Assembly: GCA_964459805.1 (NCBI GenBank)
Contig: CAYWOD010000014.1
Span: forward strand, 1-27,948
Length of the DNA stretch: 27,948 bases
Source of the DNA: DAOVRL01 sp964459805
GTDB lineage: Bacteria > Planctomycetota > Phycisphaerae > Sedimentisphaerales > Anaerobacaceae
Direction of reading: 5' to 3'
The position numbers were made by a program, and so were the translations under genes. This document shows positions 23,240-27,948 of this stretch, piece by piece. A model generated the notes under the pieces. It worked only from the letters and a program-made list of their open reading frames with translations. It did not search any database and had not been told where the DNA came from. The first letter of the stretch is position 1. Each line of letters opens with the position of its first letter.

Positions 23240-23308
23240 AAACAGGTGTGGAGGATTTGGATTGACGGGGGGCGGGTATTGGGTTAAACTTTACCGTCCA
23301 TTTGATTT

Positions 23309-23327
23309 GTTCGTCGGGCGGACGAAC
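23309..23327. promoter_or_regulatory. Inverted repeat just before a start codon
   Basis: GTTCGTC-GGGCG-GACGAAC is a perfect 7-bp inverted repeat ending two bases before the ATG at 23330 and 35 bases before the alternative ATG at 23363. It could be an operator, or a hairpin affecting initiation of the now broken oxidoreductase gene. Confidence 0.35.
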
Positions 23328-23362
23328 GTATGAAAGAAAGGTCAACGGAAACGAGTTTGATT

Positions 23363-24039
23363 ATGAAGAGGGGTAAGAGTTACTCACGCCGAGGTTTTCT
23401 GAAGAAGGCAACTGGTCTCGCTGCAGGGGCAATTAGCTTTCCTTATATAGTCTCGCCGTCGGCGCTGGGTAAAACGGGCAGCGTCGCGGCAAGCGAGCGG
23501 ATAACGATGGGCTCTATCGCTGTAGGCGGCCGGGGCAGCGCACTGCTGCGTAATTTTCTGTCTCTGAAAGATGCTCAGGTCGTGGCCGTCTGCGACGTCA
23601 AAAAGCCCAACCGCGACAACGCCCAAAAGAGGGTAAACGACCATTACAAGACGACCGGCTGCGCATCGTATCTTGATTTCCGCGAGCTGTGCGCCCGCGA
23701 AGATATAGATGCGGCCGTGGTTGCCTCGACCGACCACTGGCACGTGCTGCACGCGCTCGAGGCGGTGCGGTCCGGCAAGGATGTCTATTGTGAAAAGCCG
23801 TTAGGCATAAGCGTTCAGCAGGGGCAAGTGCTCCGCCGCGAGGTCAATCGCTACAATCGCGTTTTCCAGTTCGGAACCCAGGAACGCTCGAGTCGCAATT
23901 CCCGCTTTGTCTGCTCAGTGATATTGCGATGCGCTTGGGACGTAAGCTGCGGTGGAACCCAAAGAAGGAGCGGTTTGTTAAAGACGCCCAGGCCAATCGG
24001 ATGCTCTCTCGCCCGATGCGCAGTCCGTGGCGACTTTAG
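23363..24039 (+). pseudogene. Gfo/Idh/MocA oxidoreductase with large internal deletion
   Basis: The 5' part (23363 to about 23910) encodes a Tat signal (SRRGFLKKATGLAAGAISFP) and the NAD-binding half: RITMGSIAVGGRG, VVAVCDVKKPNRD, STDHWHVLHALEAV and YCEKPLGIS with an intact EKP. It ends at SSRNSRFVC. From 23911 a different frame encodes the normal family C-terminus: LLSDIAMRLGRKLRWNPKKE, RFVKDAQANRML, SRPMRSPWRL, stop at 24037-24039. Aligned to the intact neighbour (24118-25449), about 217 codons (residues ~184-400) are missing and the two parts are out of frame. CTGC at the join is also plausible at both ancestral ends, which suggests a microhomology deletion. The catalytic domain is lost, so it is not functional. 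ATG 23330 is an alternative start. Confidence 0.9.
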
Positions 24040-24044
24040 AATGG

Positions 24045-24079
24045 ATTATTGACTATTGATCATTGATAATTGATAATTG
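24045..24079. repeat. AT-rich microrepeat
   Basis: ATTATTGACTATTGATCATT and the following GATAATTGATAATTG repeat an ATTGAT/ATTGAC unit about five times. It lies between the pseudogene and the intact oxidoreductase gene. Confidence 0.6.
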
Positions 24080-24117
24080 CTTACAAATTGTTTGGCACAA
24101 GTTGAGGAGTTTTTGCT

Positions 24118-25449
24118 ATGAAGAACAGAAAAATTGATCGACGCAGGTTCATAAAAGGCGCGGCAGGGGCCGCTGCCGGTGTGGTGAGTTTTCCCTATGT
24201 GGTTTCGCAGTCGGCGCTGGGCAAAGCGGGCAGCGTGGCGGCCAGTAATCGAATTGTCGTAGGATGTGTCGGCGTCGGGCCCCAGGGCACCGGCGTGATG
24301 CGGAACTTTTTAGGCCAGAAGGACGCTCAGGTAGTGGCGATCTGCGACGTCAAGAGCACCAGACGCGACGCCGTGCAGGCCTTAGTGAACAAGCATTACG
24401 GAGGAACCGGATGCACCGCCTACAAGGACTTCCGCAAGCTGATGGCACGCGACGATATTGACGTGATCCTCTCAGCCACCACAGACCACTGGCATGTGCT
24501 CACGGCGCTGGCGGCGGTCAAAGCCGGCAAGGACGTCTATCTCGAAAAGCCGATGGGCCTAAGCGTTGAGCAGGACCAGACACTTCGCAAAGCGGTGCAT
24601 CGTTACGGCAGAATCTTTCAGTTCGGGACGCAGCAGCGATCCGGACGCAACTTCCGTTTTGCCTGCGAACTGGCGCTGAACGATCGGCTTGGCAAGCTCC
24701 ACACGATAAACGTGTGGTCGCCGGGCAGCAGTCAGGGCGGGGACCCGACGCCCGTGCCGGTGCCCGAATGGCTCGATTACGAAATGTGGCTGGGGCCGGC
24801 GCCGTTTAAGCCTTACACGAAGAATCGCTGCGTCAACAATATCTGGTGGCACATCTCCGATTACGCCCTGGGCTTTATCGCCGGCTGGGGAATCCATCCG
24901 ATCGATATTGCGCTTTGGGGCGGCGGCGACGAGCTCAGCGGGCCCATACAACTCGAAGGCAAAGGCAAATGGCCCACCGAGGGCGTCTGCGATGCGGCCC
25001 TGAACTGGGACATCAAGCTTAACTACGGCAGCGGCGTGACTATGAACTTTACCGGCTGGCCAACCCGCGAAGAGTGGACAAAACGCTACGGCAAGATAAG
25101 TAACCATGGCACCGCCTTCGAAGGCGCAGACGGCTGGGTCCACGTCAACCGCGGAGGCATCAACGCAAGCTCACCCGAACTCTTGAAAACGCAGCTCCGG
25201 GCGAACGATAAACGCTTGATCGAGAGCAATAACCACGTACGAAACCTGTTAGACTGCGTCAAAAGCAGGGCCAAAACGGTTGCCCACATCGACGACTCCG
25301 TGCAGGGGGATATCATCTGCCAGATAAGTGACATTGCCATCCGGCTCGAGCAGAAGCTCGTATGGGATATGAAGAAGGAGCGCTTTATCAACAATGATGC
25401 CGCCAACCGCAGGCTCTCGCGAGTGATGCGAAATCCCTGGAAGCTGTAA
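24118..25449 (+). CDS. Tat-exported Gfo/Idh/MocA family oxidoreductase
   Basis: A 443-residue sugar oxidoreductase family protein. It has a twin-arginine signal (RRRFIKGAAGAAAGVVSFP, residues 8-26) and a nucleotide-binding Rossmann domain from residue 45 (RIVVGCVGVGPQGTG; VVAICDVKSTRRD; TTDHWHVLTALAAV). The EKP motif is intact (E143-K144-P145). The C-terminal domain has WLGPAPFKPYTKNRC, GWGIHPIDIALWGG and EGKGKWPTEG. The last residues MRNPWKL match the family end. ATG 24118 is preceded by GAGGAG. It is a tandem paralogue of the broken gene just upstream, with N-termini nearly the same around SFPYVVSQSALGKAGSVAAS. The ThuA lipoprotein gene follows after 85 bases in the same direction. The substrate is probably a glycoside or sugar (inference). 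Confidence 0.92.
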   Translation: MKNRKIDRRRFIKGAAGAAAGVVSFPYVVSQSALGKAGSVAASNRIVVGCVGVGPQGTGVMRNFLGQKDAQVVAICDVKSTRRDAVQALVNKHYGGTGCTAYKDFRKLMARDDIDVILSATTDHWHVLTALAAVKAGKDVYLEKPMGLSVEQDQTLRKAVHRYGRIFQFGTQQRSGRNFRFACELALNDRLGKLHTINVWSPGSSQGGDPTPVPVPEWLDYEMWLGPAPFKPYTKNRCVNNIWWHISDYALGFIAGWGIHPIDIALWGGGDELSGPIQLEGKGKWPTEGVCDAALNWDIKLNYGSGVTMNFTGWPTREEWTKRYGKISNHGTAFEGADGWVHVNRGGINASSPELLKTQLRANDKRLIESNNHVRNLLDCVKSRAKTVAHIDDSVQGDIICQISDIAIRLEQKLVWDMKKERFINNDAANRRLSRVMRNPWKL

Positions 25450-25534
25450 AACACTAATGAAACTGCGGTCCTGACCCGGATTCCGGGGATTTGTCGCCTT
25501 GCGGCCAACGGCAGACAATTAAGGAGAAAACCAG

Positions 25535-26320
25535 ATGGCCGGAAAGTTAGTTTTAGTAGTGCTGCTTTCGAGCATTCTTTGCGGGTGTGCTAATGTGACC
25601 AAGCAGGAGAAGCAGCCCTGTGGACAGGACGGCCGGACAAGTACTTCGGACAGCAAAACGCTCAAAGTTGCCGTCTTAACGGGAGGACACGGCTTCCAAC
25701 GAGAGCAATTCTTCGAGATGTTCAAATCCTTCAAGGGCGTAAAGTACACTGAGATTCAGTTGAAAGACCACAGCGAGATATTTGAGGACATCAGCAATTG
25801 GGACTACGACGTCATTGCGATGTACAGCATGACGCAGAACATCTCGCAAAAGCGCAAGGACAACTTCAAGAAGCTGCTCGACCGCGGCATCGGCCTGATT
25901 TGTCTGCACCACAACATGGGCGCGTTCCAGAGCTGGCCCGAATTCAAAAAGATCGTCGGTGGAAAATACTACCTGAAGCCCACCGAAGAAAACGGCGTGC
26001 AGCGCCGCGGCAGCACCTACAAACACGACATAGACATGGAAATCAAGATAGCCGATAAGTCGCACCCGATCACTCGCGGGATGACCGATTTCAAGATACA
26101 CGACGAAGGCTACAAGTACTGCGGCTTCGAGAAAGACAATCACGTCCTGCTGACTGTTGACCATCCCGAAAGCGACAAGACCATCGCGTGGGTCAGGCGG
26201 TACGGCGGGTCGAGGGTCTTTGGGATTCAACTCGGCCACGACGGCAAGGCGTATGCGAACCCGAACTACCGGAAGCTCGTTTTGCGGGCCATCCAATGGT
26301 CTGCCGGTAGGCTGAAATGA
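25535..26320 (+). CDS. ThuA-domain lipoprotein
   Basis: A 261-residue protein with a lipoprotein signal (LVLVVLLSSILCGC, lipobox LCGC, Cys18), so it is probably anchored in a membrane facing the periplasm. The remainder is one ThuA domain: KVAVLTGGHGFQREQFFEMF, WDYDVIAMYSMTQNIS, GIGLICLHHNMGAFQSWPEF, DKSHPITRGM, KTIAWVRRYGGSRVFGIQLG and a final LVLRAIQWSAGRLK. ThuA proteins belong to the class I glutamine amidotransferase-like fold; in Sinorhizobium, ThuA works with the Gfo/Idh/MocA protein ThuB in trehalose catabolism through 3-keto-trehalose. Here too it follows a Gfo/Idh/MocA gene. AAGGAG upstream supports the ATG at 25535. The next gene, also ThuA-containing, starts 46 bases later. Confidence 0.9.
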   Translation: MAGKLVLVVLLSSILCGCANVTKQEKQPCGQDGRTSTSDSKTLKVAVLTGGHGFQREQFFEMFKSFKGVKYTEIQLKDHSEIFEDISNWDYDVIAMYSMTQNISQKRKDNFKKLLDRGIGLICLHHNMGAFQSWPEFKKIVGGKYYLKPTEENGVQRRGSTYKHDIDMEIKIADKSHPITRGMTDFKIHDEGYKYCGFEKDNHVLLTVDHPESDKTIAWVRRYGGSRVFGIQLGHDGKAYANPNYRKLVLRAIQWSAGRLK

Positions 26321-26366
26321 CCTTCGATGGAACCCCCGGCTGAGGGCAACAAATGAGGTGTAGCTT

Positions 26367-27948
26367 ATGAAGACCAAATCGTTGGCTGTGATTTTCTCAG
26401 CGGCGCTGCCTGTCTTGCTGCTTTGCTTTGGTCACGCTAACGCAGCCGAGCCGGCCGGGCCCATCCGGGTCCTCATCCTGAGCGGGCGGAACAACCACGA
26501 CTGGCGGCAGACGACGCCCGCCCTGAAGAAGATATATCAAAGCAGCGGCCGATTCACTGTGCACGTCACCGAGGACCCCGCCAGGTGCACCGCGGATGTG
26601 CTCGCCGGGTACGATGTAGTGGTCAGCAACTGGTGCGCCTGGCCCGACGTCAATGGCAGGCAGTGGGGCCCGGAAGCCGAAAAGGCCTTCGTCGATTTTG
26701 TCCACAGCGGCAAAGGCTTTGCCTTGTTCCACGCGGCCGCCGCGACCCTACACAATTGGCCCGAGTATCAGCAGATGATCGGCGCCACCTGGAAGCTGGG
26801 CACGACCGGCCACGGTCGGATTCACAGCTTCAAAGTGACTGTCACGGACAAAAATCACCCGGTAACACGCGGGATGCCCGACTTCCTGATTCGCGACGAG
26901 CTCTGGCATCGGATGGGCACGCAGCCAAACATTGAAGTCCTGTGCGAGGCCTTTTCGTCAAAGGACAGCGGCGGCTCCGGCAGGGCCGAGCCCGTGGTTA
27001 TATGCACCAAATTCGGCAAGGGACGATGCTTCTACAATATCCTGGGCCACGACACAAAGACTATGCAGAATACCGCCTGGCAAACGCTGATGCTTCGCGG
27101 CACAGAGTGGGCGGCTACCGGCAGAGTCACTATCCCTGTCCCGGACAACTGGCCAACTGCTCCCGCCGAGGCGCAGACCGGCTACCAGTGGCGGCAAACC
27201 GACAGTTCGCTGGCCCTGGCTAAAAACGGCAAAGTGGTCTGGCAGCTCAACTTCGATAAGAAGCAGGGCAAGCCCTACTTTCACCCCGTCTGCCTGACAG
27301 ACGGCACACAGCTAACCTGGCACCGCCCGCCCGACCATCCGTGGCACCGGGCGTTGTGGTTCTCCTGGAAGCACATCAACGGCCTGAATTATTGGGAAGA
27401 GGACCGCAAAACGGGTCTGTCCCAGGGGCGAGGCGAGCTGACAGACATAAAGGTTACGCCGCACGACGACTACTCGGCCAAGATCGTGATGACACTGGCG
27501 TATCATCCGCCCGATAACCCCCCCGTGCTCACCGAAGACCGCCTGATTAACGTAAGCGCGCCTGATGAGCAGGGCCGATACCGCATCGACTGGCTCAGCA
27601 CCTTTACCGCCGGCGACGAAGATGTCCTGCTCGACCGCACACCGATACCGGGCGAAGCTAACGGCAAGGGCTGGGGCGGCTACGCCGGACTCTCAGTGAG
27701 GATTGCCAAGGATATTTCCAATTGGCAGGTAATCGACAGCGAAGGCAGAAAGCAAACGCAGGCCCACGGCAAGAAGGCCCGCTGGATGGACTTTGCCGGC
27801 CGGACCTCCGACGGCAAAGAGGCTGCGATAGCCATCTTCGACCATCCGAGCAACCTGCGCCACCCCTCGCCGTGGTACGTCAGCGTCGATACAAGAACGC
27901 CGTTCGGCTATTTCAGCCCCGCAATCCTCTTCGACAAACCATATACAC
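26367..27948 (+). CDS. Exported ThuA - DUF6807 (PmoA-like) fusion, partial at window end
   Basis: The frame from ATG 26367 stays open for 527 codons to the window end, so the C-terminus is missing. A Sec signal peptide (MKTKSLAVIFSAALPVLLLC...ANAAEPAG) is followed by a ThuA domain at about residues 32-250: IRVLILSGRNNHDWRQTTPA, YDVVVSNWCAWP, GKGFALFHAAAATLHNWPEY, DKNHPVTRGMPDF, GKGRCFYNILGH. After a linker, a second domain from about residue 280 has PYFHPVCLTDG, HPWHRALWFSW and GLNYWEE, typical of DUF6807, called methane oxygenase PmoA in databases although no methane role is implied. Third ThuA protein of the cluster and probably co-transcribed with 24118 and 25535. TGAGGTG upstream is a moderate ribosome binding site. 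Confidence 0.88.
   Translation, partial: MKTKSLAVIFSAALPVLLLCFGHANAAEPAGPIRVLILSGRNNHDWRQTTPALKKIYQSSGRFTVHVTEDPARCTADVLAGYDVVVSNWCAWPDVNGRQWGPEAEKAFVDFVHSGKGFALFHAAAATLHNWPEYQQMIGATWKLGTTGHGRIHSFKVTVTDKNHPVTRGMPDFLIRDELWHRMGTQPNIEVLCEAFSSKDSGGSGRAEPVVICTKFGKGRCFYNILGHDTKTMQNTAWQTLMLRGTEWAATGRVTIPVPDNWPTAPAEAQTGYQWRQTDSSLALAKNGKVVWQLNFDKKQGKPYFHPVCLTDGTQLTWHRPPDHPWHRALWFSWKHINGLNYWEEDRKTGLSQGRGELTDIKVTPHDDYSAKIVMTLAYHPPDNPPVLTEDRLINVSAPDEQGRYRIDWLSTFTAGDEDVLLDRTPIPGEANGKGWGGYAGLSVRIAKDISNWQVIDSEGRKQTQAHGKKARWMDFAGRTSDGKEAAIAIFDHPSNLRHPSPWYVSVDTRTPFGYFSPAILFDKPYT

Larger units (their letters stand above)
22465..23362. other. Long intergenic region between divergent oxidoreductase genes
   Basis: About 0.9 kb without a supported gene. 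It holds a strong hairpin (22730-22759), a hairpin repeat (23155-23177), a dispersed repeat copy (23197-23239) and a palindrome (23309-23327). Overlapping frames on both strands between 22716 and 23345 are open, but neither gives a recognisable protein nor has a good ribosome binding site. Confidence 0.5.

Noticed and set aside
22716..23345. Overlapping open frames of 126 (plus) and 198 (minus) codons in the long intergenic region
   Set aside because: They overlap each other, show no recognisable family and include repeat sequences, and no credible start context is seen.
25475..25487. Short hairpin CCCGG-ATT-CCGGG between the oxidoreductase and ThuA lipoprotein genes
   Set aside because: The five-base-pair stem with no T-run is too weak to call a terminator, and the genes look co-transcribed.
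25676..26377. 233-codon open frame on the minus strand
   Set aside because: Antisense to the ThuA lipoprotein gene, whose signal peptide and ThuA motifs are clear.

Overview
The window looks like a chromosomal segment of a free-living, polysaccharide-degrading Planctomycetota bacterium, most likely class Phycisphaerae or a relative. This is an inference, not a database result. It rests on Tat-exported Gfo/Idh/MocA oxidoreductases, several ThuA-domain exported proteins (one with HEAT repeats and a discoidin-like end, one fused to a DUF6807/PmoA-like domain), a dockerin-like C-terminal tail of the kind common in these bacteria, and intergenic DNA rich in short dispersed repeats and gene remnants.

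Left part (1-2400): a repeat copy at the edge, the broken C-terminal end of a secreted dockerin-like protein (496-840), then a consensus promoter preceded by two 12-bp palindromes but followed by no convincing gene, and a class I SAM methyltransferase on the minus strand (1323-2318).

Translation operon (2409-11267, plus strand): glyQS, four tandem paralogous membrane-anchored proteins joined by 4-nt ATGA overlaps, asnS and prmC. The spacing (3, -4, -4, -4, -11, +13 nt) implies one transcript. The GlyRS carries a 24-nt repeat inserted in frame between its two Cys pairs, and the AsnRS has an extra coiled-coil segment.

Middle (11268-18013): remnants of a PD40 lipoprotein and of a dockerin-like protein, then an L-fucose isomerase with its own promoter and strong ribosome binding site. 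Its stop codon lies inside an 18-bp terminal inverted repeat of a 123-bp composite palindromic element. A 59-residue two-helix membrane protein follows. The guaA region comes next: complete guaA on the minus strand and, 1.4 kb beyond its 3' end, a second diverged copy of the guaA 3' end. A DUF3800 gene sits between the two copies, which resembles an integration (or duplication) scar. Upstream of guaA lies a frameshifted, truncated nitrilase-family remnant.

Right part (18014-27948): an exported carbohydrate-metabolism cluster. On the minus strand are a Tat-exported Gfo/Idh/MocA protein and a ThuA-HEAT-discoidin protein. On the plus strand are a Gfo/Idh/MocA pseudogene with a large internal deletion, an intact Tat-exported paralogue, a ThuA lipoprotein, and a ThuA-DUF6807 fusion cut by the window end. 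The repeated pairing of ThuA with Gfo/Idh/MocA recalls the trehalose-oxidising ThuA/ThuB pair of rhizobia. It suggests periplasmic oxidation or 3-keto-sugar chemistry on glycosides, but the substrate cannot be read from the sequence.

No tRNA, rRNA, CRISPR array, complete transposase or integrase was found.
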